Assembly (NCBI GenBank): GCA_031286025.1
Contig: JAITVB010000095.1
Coordinates: 1 to 19,818 of the forward strand
DNA from: Rikenellaceae bacterium
Lineage (GTDB): Bacteria; Bacteroidota; Bacteroidia; Bacteroidales; Rikenellaceae
DNA length: 19,818 bases
Reading direction: 5' to 3'
The translations under genes and the position numbers were made by a program. Shown in pieces: positions 8,153 through 16,392 of this stretch. Positions within the stretch are counted from its first letter, which is position 1; every line of letters begins with the position of its first letter. Below the pieces are notes generated by a model. The model saw only the letters and a program-made list of their open reading frames with translations, did not search any database and was not told where the DNA came from.

Positions 8153-9913
8153 ATGCCTGCAGAAAAAAAATGGGTTCTCAGAGAACAGGCCGATCCCGCA
8201 GCTGTCGAACACCTTGCCGCTGAACTGGGTATTGCCCCTGTGCTCGCCAACCTGTTGATCCAACGCGGCATTTCGACTTTCCGGGAGGCCACTCAATTTT
8301 TCAATCCCCGACTCGAACTCCTCCATAATCCCTTTCTGATGAAGGATATGGAGCGTGCCGTAAGACGCGTTGACAAAGCCGTCGCCGAAAATCATAAAAT
8401 CATGGTTTACGGCGACTACGATGTCGATGGAACCACGGCCGTCGCGTTGGTTTACTCGTTCCTCGCCCGACAAGGCCATGCAAACCTGATGTTTTACATC
8501 CCTGACCGGTACACGGAAGGTTACGGGGTGTCGATCAAGGGGATCGACTACGCTGCCGAAAACGGCGTGAGGTTGATCATCGCTCTCGACTGCGGGATCA
8601 AAGCGACCGAAAAAGTGGAGTATGCCAAAACGAAAGGCATCGATTTTATCATCTGCGACCACCACCTGCCGGGCGACACGATTCCCGACGCGGTGGCGGT
8701 GCTCGACCCCAAGCGAGACGACTGTGAATATCCCTTCGGGGAGTTGTCGGGGTGCGGTGTCGGGTTCAAGTTGGTACAGGCTTATTGTCAGTACAAAAAT
8801 CTGTCTTTCTCGGAAGTCGAGCGCCTGTTGGATCTCGTGGTGGTGAGCATCGCCTCGGACATTGTGCCGTTGGTGGGAGAAAACCGCATCCTGGCCTACT
8901 ACGGTCTCAAACGGATCAACGAAAAACCGAGTCGCGGACTGCTGTCGATCATCAAGATCTGTGGTCTCGAAAAACATGCGGTCACGATCGACGACATCGT
9001 TTTCAAAATCGGTCCGCGTATCAACGCCGCAGGACGCATGGTAGCCGATGCCGAAGACGGGGGACGCTCGGGCGGCTATAACGCCGTGCGCCTGTTGGTA
9101 GCTTCGACCGACGAGAAGGCCGAGGCTTACGGCGACTCGATCGATGCTTCGAACAACGACCGCAAGAACATCGATCGCTCGATCACCCAGGAAGCCCACG
9201 ATTACATCGAGTCCAATTCGCACCTCAAGCAGTTGAAAAGCACGGTGATCTACAACCCCAAGTGGATGAAGGGAGTGGTGGGGATCGTGGCCTCGCGCCT
9301 GATCGAAACCTATTACCGCCCGACGGTGGTGTTGACGATGTCGAATGGTTTTGTGACGGGTTCGGCGCGCAGCGTGCCGGGGTTCGATTTGTACCAGGCG
9401 GTCGAGTCGTGCGCCGATATCCTTGAGAATTTCGGAGGGCATACCTATGCCGCGGGTCTGACGATGAAGCCCGAGAACGTGGAGTTGTTCACGAAACGTT
9501 TTCGAGATTATGTCGAGCAGAATATCGATCCGGAAATGCTGATCCCTCAGGTGGATGTCGACGCCGAGTTGTTGTTCAGCGACATCACGCCGCAGTTTCG
9601 CCACACGTTGTGCAAGTTTCAGCCGTTGGGGCCGGGTAATCTGTCGCCGGTGTTTGCCACCCACGGGGTAAGCGAGCGAGGCGATGCGCGGTTGGTGGGG
9701 AATGACCGCGAACACCTGAAGATGGAGTTGGTGCAGCGCGAGAAACCGCATACGTCGATTGCCGCGATCGCTTTCGGGCAGCCGCAGCATTTCGAGTATA
9801 TCCGTGCGGGAGGCGAGATCGACGTTTGCTATTGCGTGGTTGAAAACCACTACCGGGGTGTCGTAACGCCGCAACTCAGGGTCAAAGACGTCAAGCCCGC
9901 CACCAAAAAGTAG
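8153..9913 (+). CDS. recJ: Single-stranded-DNA-specific 5'-3' exonuclease RecJ
   Basis: RecJ degrades single-stranded DNA 5' to 3' in recombination and mismatch/base-excision repair. The 586 residues are the expected size. The DHH phosphoesterase core shows motif I YGDYDVDG (86-93), DCG (146-148) and the DHH motif (169-171, CDHHLPG). Later come GPRINAAGRM (287-296), the GVVGIVASRL segment and GGHTYAAGL (428-436) of the DHHA1 domain. An OB-like C-terminal part follows. The stretch before GVVGIVASRL reads KWMKG, where many RecJ proteins have a His; I do not know that this matters. The ATG is preceded by a 143-base gap after lipB containing a weak TATTTTTC at 8041-8048, so it may have its own promoter. 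Confidence 0.95.
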   Translation: MPAEKKWVLREQADPAAVEHLAAELGIAPVLANLLIQRGISTFREATQFFNPRLELLHNPFLMKDMERAVRRVDKAVAENHKIMVYGDYDVDGTTAVALVYSFLARQGHANLMFYIPDRYTEGYGVSIKGIDYAAENGVRLIIALDCGIKATEKVEYAKTKGIDFIICDHHLPGDTIPDAVAVLDPKRDDCEYPFGELSGCGVGFKLVQAYCQYKNLSFSEVERLLDLVVVSIASDIVPLVGENRILAYYGLKRINEKPSRGLLSIIKICGLEKHAVTIDDIVFKIGPRINAAGRMVADAEDGGRSGGYNAVRLLVASTDEKAEAYGDSIDASNNDRKNIDRSITQEAHDYIESNSHLKQLKSTVIYNPKWMKGVVGIVASRLIETYYRPTVVLTMSNGFVTGSARSVPGFDLYQAVESCADILENFGGHTYAAGLTMKPENVELFTKRFRDYVEQNIDPEMLIPQVDVDAELLFSDITPQFRHTLCKFQPLGPGNLSPVFATHGVSERGDARLVGNDREHLKMELVQREKPHTSIAAIAFGQPQHFEYIRAGGEIDVCYCVVENHYRGVVTPQLRVKDVKPATKK

Positions 9914-10023
9914 TACGTCCCCGCACAGGGAGATTTTAAAAAGGCAAAGCATGGTTTTTCGGAAAAATTGTTAACTACGTTGAGTTCGTTCACCGCAAAG
10001 CGTGGCGGCCAGTTTCTCCTATG

Positions 10024-10042
10024 CAGATTTTGAAAAAATCTG
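10024..10042. repeat. Perfect inverted repeat in the purB leader region
   Basis: CAGATTTT (10024-10031) and AAAATCTG (10035-10042) form a perfect 8-base stem with a GAA loop, between recJ and purB. No T run follows on the + strand, so a terminator is unlikely. The rest of this 218-base gap shows no gene and no exact TAnnTTTG element. Confidence 0.4.
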
Positions 10043-10131
10043 TCCCGTACGGCGGCGAATAAATCCTAACCAATTTGCGGTAGACAACCGGCAGCGACCG
10101 ATGTTGACCATCTGCAGAAACAAAAACAAAA

Positions 10132-11487
10132 ATGGAACTGAACAAACTGACGGCGATCTCGCCGGTCGACGGACGATATCGGAACAGTGTGGAGTGTCTG
10201 GCGGACTATTTCTCGGAATATGCTCTGATCAGGTATCGGGTGATGGTCGAGATCGAGTATTTTATCGCCCTGTGCGAACTGCCGCTGCCCCAACTGACGG
10301 GAGTGAACGGTGATACCTGTGAAAAACTCCGCGCGATCTACCGCGGGTTTTCGGAAAAAGACGCCACAGAGGTCAAGGAGATCGAGCGCACGACGAACCA
10401 TGACGTGAAAGCCGTCGAATATTTTATCAAGAGCAGGATGGAGCCGTTGGGGTTGGGTGAACGGAAAGAGTTTGTCCACTTCGGTCTGACGTCGCAGGAC
10501 ATCAACAACACGGCTACCCCATCGTCGTTGCGCGATGCGTCGGAAGAGGTGTATCATCCGGTCTTGCAGGAGATCCTCGATTTGTTGCGGACGTTGGCCT
10601 TGGAGTGGGAAGATGTGCCGCTGTTGGCGCGTACCCACGGTCAACCGGCTTCGCCTACGCGACTGGGCAAGGAAATTATGGTCTTCGTGGATCGCCTGAA
10701 CAAACAGATTTCGCTGTTGCGCGCCATTCCCTGCCCTGCCAAATTCGGTGGTGCGACTGGCAATTTCAACGCCCATGCGGCCGCCTATCCCGAGATCGAC
10801 TGGATCGGGTTTGCCAACCGTTTCGTCAACGAAACGCTCAAACTCGACCGTTCGCAGATCACCACCCAGATCGAGCATTACGACAATATGTCGGCCATTT
10901 TTGACGCTTTCAAACGGATCAACACGATCCTGGTCGACCTGAGCCGCGATGTGTGGACCTACGTGTCGATGGACTATTTCAAACAGAAGATCAAGGCGGG
11001 CGAAGTCGGTTCGTCGGCGATGCCCCACAAGGTCAACCCGATCGATTTTGAGAATGCCGAGGGCAACTTCGGAGTGGCCAATGCGATTTTCGAACATCTT
11101 TCGGCCAAATTGCCGGTGTCTCGCCTGCAGCGCGACTTGACCGATTCGACTGTATTGCGCAACGTAGGGGTGCCGATGGGGCACACGCTGATCGCGTTCA
11201 GATCGTTGTTGAAAGGCCTCAACAAATTGATCATCAACCGCGATGCGATCAACGCCGACCTGGAACGCAACTGGGCCGTCGTGGCCGAAGGCGTTCAGAC
11301 CATCCTGCGTCGCGAAAACTATCCGAATCCCTACGAGGCGTTAAAAGCCCTGACCCGCACCAACAGACCGATCACCCGTGAAGATATTGCCGCTTTCATC
11401 GAAACGCTCGATGTCGAGGAACGTGTAAGGGTCGAATTGCGAAAACTTTCGCCGCAGACCTATACTGGGGTGAAATTTGAATATTGA
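10132..11487 (+). CDS. purB: Adenylosuccinate lyase
   Basis: Catalyses two fumarate-releasing steps of purine synthesis: SAICAR to AICAR, and adenylosuccinate to AMP. The 451 residues match the E. coli-type enzyme in length. Family landmarks are the opening LTAISPVDGRY, TSQD (120-123), the catalytic His in ARTHGQP (His169) and the fumarase/aspartase superfamily signature GSSAMPHKVNP (293-303) on the mobile loop that carries the catalytic Ser. The start ATG follows an A-rich leader (aaaaacaaaa), which is common in Bacteroidota where Shine-Dalgarno sites are weak. It stands alone among unrelated genes and all key residues are present. Confidence 0.97.
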   Translation: MELNKLTAISPVDGRYRNSVECLADYFSEYALIRYRVMVEIEYFIALCELPLPQLTGVNGDTCEKLRAIYRGFSEKDATEVKEIERTTNHDVKAVEYFIKSRMEPLGLGERKEFVHFGLTSQDINNTATPSSLRDASEEVYHPVLQEILDLLRTLALEWEDVPLLARTHGQPASPTRLGKEIMVFVDRLNKQISLLRAIPCPAKFGGATGNFNAHAAAYPEIDWIGFANRFVNETLKLDRSQITTQIEHYDNMSAIFDAFKRINTILVDLSRDVWTYVSMDYFKQKIKAGEVGSSAMPHKVNPIDFENAEGNFGVANAIFEHLSAKLPVSRLQRDLTDSTVLRNVGVPMGHTLIAFRSLLKGLNKLIINRDAINADLERNWAVVAEGVQTILRRENYPNPYEALKALTRTNRPITREDIAAFIETLDVEERVRVELRKLSPQTYTGVKFEY

Positions 11488-11553
11488 GCGTTTGTCGCCG
11501 CTTTTTGCAACGAGGGAAGATCAGATTTTAACCACACCTAAAAATAAAAGATA

Positions 11554-11715
11554 ATGAAAAAGTACAAATGTCTCGTATGCGGTTGGGTATACGATCCTGC
11601 CCAGGGTGCACCCGACAGCGCCATTCCCGCCGGAACCGCGTTTGAAGACCTGCCTGACGATTTCGAATGCCCGATGTGCGGGGTCGATAAATCGGAGTTT
11701 GAAGCCATAGACTAA
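11554..11715 (+). CDS. Rubredoxin
   Basis: Small cytosolic electron carrier with one iron held by four cysteines, often supplying reductases that remove oxygen or peroxide in anaerobes. The 53-residue product has both CxxCG knuckles: [10 protein letters not shown] near the N-terminus (Cys6, Cys9) and CPMCG near the C-terminus (Cys39, Cys42). It also has the typical linker [12 protein letters not shown]. The residue before the second knuckle is Phe where many rubredoxins have Trp. The ATG follows an A-rich leader 66 bases after the purB stop. The reading frame is short but unambiguous. No partner gene (rubrerythrin or oxidoreductase) lies beside it. Confidence 0.95.
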   Translation: MKKYKCLVCGWVYDPAQGAPDSAIPAGTAFEDLPDDFECPMCGVDKSEFEAID

Positions 11716-11783
11716 GGCGGATGTCTTCCGTTGGTTACTTGCCGTCATTTTCAGAATATTCATGATCGTCAGATGAAAGGAAT

Positions 11784-13352
11784 ATGAAGAAAATCGTCTT
11801 GCTTTTCCTGTGCGTAGTTGGGTTGAGGGGCCAAGCCCAACCCTGGATTCCGGATAACGGCGACGGTACGTATAAAAATCCGATCATTTTTGCCGATTAC
11901 TCCGACCCGGACGTGATCCGCGTAGGCGATGACTACTGGATGGTGGCGTCGAGTTTTGCGGCGATGCCCGGTATCCCGATATTGCACTCCCGCGATTTGG
12001 TCAATTGGACGATCGCGAATCATGTTTATCATGCGATCCTGCCGGGCAAATATTGGAAACCCGTGCACGGCGAAGCGTCGTGGGCCCCCTCGATCCGTTA
12101 CCACGACGGGCTGTTCTACGTCTATTTCTGTACGCCCAACGACGGCTTGTTCGTGGCTCGGACAAAAGATCCGCGTGGGACGTGGGACCTGACCCAGGTG
12201 TTGGCCGTCGAGAAATGGGAAGACCCGTGCCCTTTCTGGGACGATGACGGACAGGCCTATCTTGCCCACAGCATTCATCGCGGCGGGCCGGCGATCATTC
12301 ATCGGATGTCATCCGACGGCCTGCGCCTACTTGACAACGGGTTGGTGGTCTATCATGACGAAGAGGCCAATCCGGTGCTCGAAGGATTGAAAATGGACAA
12401 ACGTGGCGGTTGGTATTATATTTTCGCCCCGGCGGGCGGTGTGGCGACCGGTTGGCAGACCGTGCTGCGTTCGCGCAACGTCTACGGCCCTTATGAAGCC
12501 CGGCGGGTGTTGGCCGAGGGCAACGGCATCAACGGCCCCCACCAGGGCGGGTTGGTCGAAACGCAAATGGGCGAATGGTGGTTCGTCCATTTCCAGTCGC
12601 GGGGCGTTTACGGTCGAGTAGTGCATCTGCAACCTGCCGTTTGGAAAGATGATTGGCCGGTGATCGGCGACGACCCGGACGACGACGGCTGCGGCATACC
12701 CGTGTTGGCCCACCGCAAGCCGGATGTCGGGAAAACGTATCCGGCCGCCGAGCCGCAAACTACCGATGAGTTTGACGGCCCGACCCTCGGAAGGCAATGG
12801 CAATGGCCTGCCATTGAAAACCCGGCGTGGTACTCGCTCGCGGCCCGGCCGGAGGCGATCCGTCTCAACGCGATACCCTGTCCGACCGAACACGGTAATG
12901 TGTATTATGCCGGAAACCTGCTGCTGCAAAAGCTTTGTGCGCCGGCGTTTACGGCGACGACGTTTGTCGAAGTCCACTTGACCGAGGTCGACGAACGGGC
13001 CGGAGCGATCGTGATGGGTAACGCCTACACCTACATTGCACTCGTCAGGGGCGATCGGTCGAACCGCATCGCCGTCGTGGCCGGACGTTACGACCGGTTG
13101 GCGGTAGTGCCCGAGGAACAGGCGGGTCTGGATGTGTCTGTCAACAAAGTGTGGTTCCGGATTCACGTTTACGACGACCAGGCGTGTAGTTTTTCGTACA
13201 GCACCGACGGGTACGCGTTCATACCTCTGGGCGAACGCTATCCCGTGACGGCCGGCACGTGGATCGGGGCCAAGGTCGGCATTTTCTGCAGTTCGCCCAA
13301 TGTGGTGCCGGGGCAGGGCTATGCCGACTTCGACTATTTTCGTGTGGAATAA
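11784..13352 (+). CDS. Secreted GH43-family glycoside hydrolase (xylosidase/arabinofuranosidase-like)
   Basis: Predicted glycosidase of the five-bladed beta-propeller GH43 family, whose members mostly act on xylan, arabinan or arabinoxylan side chains. The 522 residues begin with a signal peptide (about 1-19, MKKIVLLFLCVVGLRGQAQ) without a lipobox, so export to the periplasm or beyond is likely. The catalytic triad fits the family: Asp41 in DYSDPDVIRV (base), Asp147 in EDPCPFWDDDG (pKa modulator) and Glu200 in NPVLEGLK (acid). From about residue 330 a second beta-sandwich domain begins (TDEFDGPTLGRQWQW), as in the GH43 C2 type. It lies 68 bases after rubredoxin, preceded by AAAGGAAT. No SusC/SusD pair adjoins it in the same direction, and the substrate is uncertain. 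Confidence 0.9.
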   Translation: MKKIVLLFLCVVGLRGQAQPWIPDNGDGTYKNPIIFADYSDPDVIRVGDDYWMVASSFAAMPGIPILHSRDLVNWTIANHVYHAILPGKYWKPVHGEASWAPSIRYHDGLFYVYFCTPNDGLFVARTKDPRGTWDLTQVLAVEKWEDPCPFWDDDGQAYLAHSIHRGGPAIIHRMSSDGLRLLDNGLVVYHDEEANPVLEGLKMDKRGGWYYIFAPAGGVATGWQTVLRSRNVYGPYEARRVLAEGNGINGPHQGGLVETQMGEWWFVHFQSRGVYGRVVHLQPAVWKDDWPVIGDDPDDDGCGIPVLAHRKPDVGKTYPAAEPQTTDEFDGPTLGRQWQWPAIENPAWYSLAARPEAIRLNAIPCPTEHGNVYYAGNLLLQKLCAPAFTATTFVEVHLTEVDERAGAIVMGNAYTYIALVRGDRSNRIAVVAGRYDRLAVVPEEQAGLDVSVNKVWFRIHVYDDQACSFSYSTDGYAFIPLGERYPVTAGTWIGAKVGIFCSSPNVVPGQGYADFDYFRVE

Positions 13353-13379
13353 CCCGACTTCTCTCAAGAAAGCAGTTGG

Positions 13380-13440
13380 ATTTCAGTGAAATTTTGCTTT
13401 ACTTTATATTGTAGTGGGCGTTGTTGAAATTTCAACACGC
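13380..13440. repeat. Two palindromes sharing an ATTTCA/TGAAAT half-site
   Basis: ATTTCA-G-TGAAAT (13380-13392) and GTTGAAATTTCAAC (13423-13436, perfect 14-base palindrome) lie in the 188-base gap between the GH43 gene and the small lipoprotein gene. The second extends to a longer imperfect hairpin (GGCGT with ACGCC, one bulged T; about 13417-13440). No T run follows, so a terminator is weakly supported. Paired operator-like sites are possible. No clear TAnnTTTG promoter is present in this gap. Confidence 0.4.
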
Positions 13441-13540
13441 CTGATTCTCGCAAAAATCAGAAATCTCCAAGTTGTTCTTAATTAAGGTAGCTACTTTTTT
13501 AGCGGCATAAATCATATGTGTAACTTAAGGTCGACAGCGT

Positions 13541-13979
13541 ATGAAAACAAGAATCTACCTGCTTCTACCAGTTCTGCTCTTGCTATCCGTGGTTATTACT
13601 TCATGTAAATCAGATAGCGAAAAGGAAGTTATACATGCAACAGGCACCATTATTGGATGTTATTCCAACGGATTCGGTTCGCTGCTTCTACAGGTCGATG
13701 AAAAATATCCGATAGGGAAAGACACCGAATATATCGCCCCTGGAGCATGCATTACATGGCTAGGGGTAGGCACCTATACGAACATGATACAGGTGCAAGC
13801 AAATCTGGATTTATTTCTCTCTGAAATAGAGAAAAAAAATATCTTTCTCCTGCAGGCCATTCCAAGTCGGGCAAGATGACGATCTATTCACCATTGGTAC
13901 AGGGTTAGGCAACGCGTTCCGTAGCCCCCCCGATGCCCCAATCTATGTAATTACTAATTATCAAATATTAAACAACTAA
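13541..13979 (+). pseudogene. Small lipoprotein gene frameshifted at an A8 run
   Basis: The uninterrupted frame gives 112 residues and ends at a TGA at 13877-13879. It begins with a lipoprotein signal (lipobox ITSC, Cys22), then a beta-rich segment with GFGSLLLQVDEKYPIGKDTEY and NMIQVQANLDLF. Removing one A from the A8 run at 13832-13839 restores a continuous frame: EKKISFSCRPF, then QVGQDDDLFTIGTGLGNAF, then APIYVITNYQILNN, ending at TAA 13977-13979 (about 145 residues). The restored end reads as a coherent hydrophobic/polar protein, and its stop lies four bases before the next gene. This strongly suggests the longer form is ancestral. I recall similar small lipoproteins in Bacteroidales but know no function. 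Decay, phase-variable slippage or a base-calling error could explain the shift. Codons are more A/T-rich than in the upstream genes. Confidence 0.75.
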
Positions 13980-13983
13980 CCAT

Positions 13984-15936
13984 ATGAAGAAGTTATTACC
14001 CGCATTCCGTATTCTTCCGCTGCTTGTATTGTTCTTTGCTGCTTGCAGTGATTTTGAGGCTGAATATCCCGATTCGGCACAAGAAAGTTCAATCACAACT
14101 CGCGCGACCGGCCCCGAAGAAAAAGACTACTATTGGTCTGGGGGAGAAAAGATATGGTTAGAAACGGATTCTGCCCAAATGACCGTCGGTTTTGACAACG
14201 AACAAGAATCAAAGGCCTTTGCCGCAAAAACCTCACAGGCAATTCAATTTGCCGGAAGGGCTATGATTTTAGTCGACATCCAGAACGAGAAAGTTAAAGA
14301 AAGGGTGTCTGTAGAAAAATCGGTTAAAAACGGCGTATTCGCTCAAAAGTTTTCCGGTTACGATACTCCGTTTTATTTGACCGGAGTATGATTATGCAAC
14401 CCAAGAAAGGCATATCTCCGAAAGAGATATTGGCCAAATTTGAAGTAAATGGAGAGATTGTAACGGAAACTGAAACAGGAATTGTTGTGGTTCAGCTAAA
14501 GGATTGGCGTTCGATCCTTATTACTGCAAATTCGATTTATGAAAGCGGCCTGGTGGATTGGTGCCATCCCGATTTTATAACCCCCATAACAAAATTGACC
14601 AATGACTTGCTGTTCTCACAACAATACTATTTGAAAAATACGGGACAAAACGGAGGAACGCGGGGAATCGATATTAAGGCAGAGCAGGCTTGAACCCTAT
14701 CGACTGGCACCGGTATTCGTGTCGCTGTAATTGATGATGGCGTAGAAGAGCATGAGGATTTAGCAGGAAGGGTATTGCAGGGGTACACCCCGCTGAATTC
14801 AACAGGTTACGGTAGACCTACCACGCAGGTGGTGTCAGGAGTCACTATAGGACACGGGCAAGCCTGTGCCGGTATCATAGCAGCCTCACATAATACATTA
14901 GGGGGAGCGGGAGTGGCACCCAATGTCCAAATCGTACCAATTAATATCTTTCATACATGGGTGTATAATTCTTATTATGGGAGGTACATCAGTACAGAAT
15001 CAGTCCAGAATGTTGCATCGGCTATAGAATATGCCTGGAATCCTTCCAAAGGCAATGCCGATGTGATCAGTAATTCTTGGGGATATTCTGCTGCTCCTAC
15101 TAATGCAGACTATATTACTCAGGAGATCACGAATGCTGTAAATCGAGGTAGGGGTGGCAAAGGATGTGTTGTTGTTTTTGCTTCTGGCAACGACCATCCA
15201 TCTTATGGAGTATCTTTCCCTGCATCTTTAGGGACCGTAATCAGTGTCGGTGCAGTAAACAAAAATGGCATAGTGTGGAATTACAGTTGCAGGGGCAATG
15301 GCCTAGACGTTGTAGCCCCATCAGGAAATACAAATTTGAATGGCGATGTAGCCACAACTGACCGAATGGGCACTAACGGATATGAAACGGGAAATTATAC
15401 ATTACGCTTTGGAGGAACATCAGCTGCCTGTCCACAGGTAGCTAGTGTTGCAGCGCTAATACTCTCTAAATATCCAGACCTGACCTGGTCAGAAGTAAAA
15501 TATCGCATTGTGAAGACGGCATTCGGACTTTCCGGTTATACATATCACAATCCGACGGGAAGTCCGAACGGAAGTTGGAGTAATGAGGTAGGCTACGGAT
15601 TGGTCAATGCTTATGCTGCCCTTCTCCCGGTTCCGTATAGTGTTAATTTTAACTTATTTAATTACAACGAACAAGGACTAAGCGACTTTCGAATAGAGAT
15701 TATGTCAGAAAGTGGACTTCCTATATGCAATGAATCCAAATACTTGAATGTTTACGACTCATACTCGACACGAGTTATTGCCAGGCAATTATCAGATCTC
15801 CGTATGTGCCAACGGCAGTGTCTGGCAGTATTACGACTTTACTGTCGTAAAAGGAGGACAACTTAACCTTACATTCCTGGGGAGTCCATACTCAACTTCT
15901 TATTGGGGCACCCCTGTATATGTCTCGTATAATTAA
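13984..15936 (+). pseudogene. Broken subtilisin-family (S8) serine protease lipoprotein
   Basis: Read across three lesions this is one protein of about 650 residues. It has a lipoprotein signal (FFAAC, Cys21) and a propeptide-like region with GISPKEILAKFEVNGEIV and IYESGLVDWCHPDF. The subtilase domain follows: Asp in RVAVIDDGVEEHEDL (14733-14735), His in IGHGQACAGI (14853-14855), oxyanion Asn in FASGND, and Ser in GGTSAACPQVAS (15420-15422). A C-terminal beta-rich domain ends the protein. Lesions: a one-base loss near 14382-14391 ends the first frame at TGA 14389-14391; TGA at 14691-14693 replaces the Trp expected after KAEQA; a one-base gain between about 15748 and 15772 shifts the tail. Starting after the internal TGA, the nearest candidate start (TTG 14775) would omit the catalytic Asp. 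No unaided fragment could be an active enzyme. Confidence 0.8.
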
Positions 15937-15993
15937 TTTCTACCCTCTGAGGGTAATCGTCCCACAAACGATATTCCAAGATCTAAACGAAAG

Positions 15994-16021
15994 CAGAGAG
16001 GTTTCGACCTCTCTGTTTTTT
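15994..16021 (+). terminator. Strong intrinsic terminator after the protease locus
   Basis: CAGAGAGGT (15994-16002) and ACCTCTCTG (16007-16015) form a perfect 9-base stem with a TTCG tetraloop, followed by six T (16016-16021). It lies 57 bases after the restored protease stop on the + strand. A perfect inverted repeat TACCCTC-T-GAGGGTA (15941-15955) sits between the two, directly after the stop. Confidence 0.9.
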
Positions 16022-16155
16022 GTTGATTGCAAGCCCTCAATATAGGTAAAAGAACCTGTGCCGTCTCGTGACGCAAAACTAAAGCCTTTGAATATTACTC
16101 GCAATATGCACTTTCCCGAATGCTTACGAATAACCGGCTGTTCCGGAAGAATTTT
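16022..16155. other. Unassigned 134-base segment between two terminators
   Basis: I see no convincing gene here. A minus-strand frame covering 15940-16200 runs straight through the first terminator and into the second, and is likely spurious. There is no exact TAnnTTTG element. Short inverted repeats occur (CGTC-TCGT-GACG; AATATT with AATAT). A small RNA ending at the next hairpin is possible but unsupported. Confidence 0.3.
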
Positions 16156-16184
16156 AAAAAAGCGCCATCGCGGGGCGTTTTTTT
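16156..16184. terminator. Bidirectional intrinsic terminator
   Basis: AAAAAAGCGCC (16156-16166) pairs with GGCGTTTTTTT (16174-16184) around a 7-base loop, with one G-T wobble. The A run and T run on the two sides allow termination on either strand. It lies between the protease locus (+) and the susD-like gene (-). The next 120 bases hold no gene; the only frame seen, ATG at 16230, encodes 10 residues. Confidence 0.7.
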
Positions 16185-16302
16185 GATTTCTATGGGGCAC
16201 ATTTCCAAACCTCTTAAAGGAGAATAGAGGATGTCTGTCTTTTACTTGCTAATTCACAGTTAGTTAAGCGCGATTTGCTGATGCAGGGCGGTGAAAAAAC
16301 AC

Positions 16303-16327
16303 AAAAAAGACTGTCCGAAGACAGCCT
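16303..16327 (-). terminator. Intrinsic terminator of the susCD transcript
   Basis: On the - strand AGGCTGTC (16327-16320) pairs with GACAGTCT (16315-16308), one G-T wobble, across a TTCG loop. A T run follows immediately (16308-16303, with another just beyond). It lies 66 bases past the stop of the susD-like gene and so ends that transcript. Confidence 0.85.
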
Positions 16328-16392
16328 CCTTTTATTTCCGGATCCGGTCAAAGGCCACACGGAACTACTCTTGGGCCGATGAGATTGCCGGG

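Noticed and set aside
8058..8258. Small + strand frame at the start of recJ
   Set aside because: Overlaps recJ out of frame with no supporting feature.
8024..9952. 642-codon open frame on the - strand opposite recJ
   Set aside because: It mirrors the whole recJ gene, whose G/C-rich third positions keep the opposite frame open. The product has no recognisable domain, while recJ has all its motifs.
10002..10313. 103-residue + strand frame overlapping the start of purB
   Set aside because: It overlaps purB out of frame, lacks motifs and includes the intergenic hairpin.
15940..16200. 86-residue - strand frame in the convergent gap
   Set aside because: It reads through a strong terminator hairpin and part of a second one, has no recognisable motif and no start context.
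13353..16300. Mobile element or integrated island with defined ends
   Set aside because: Composition differs from the flanks, but I found no transposase, integrase, tRNA or matching direct repeats at the edges.
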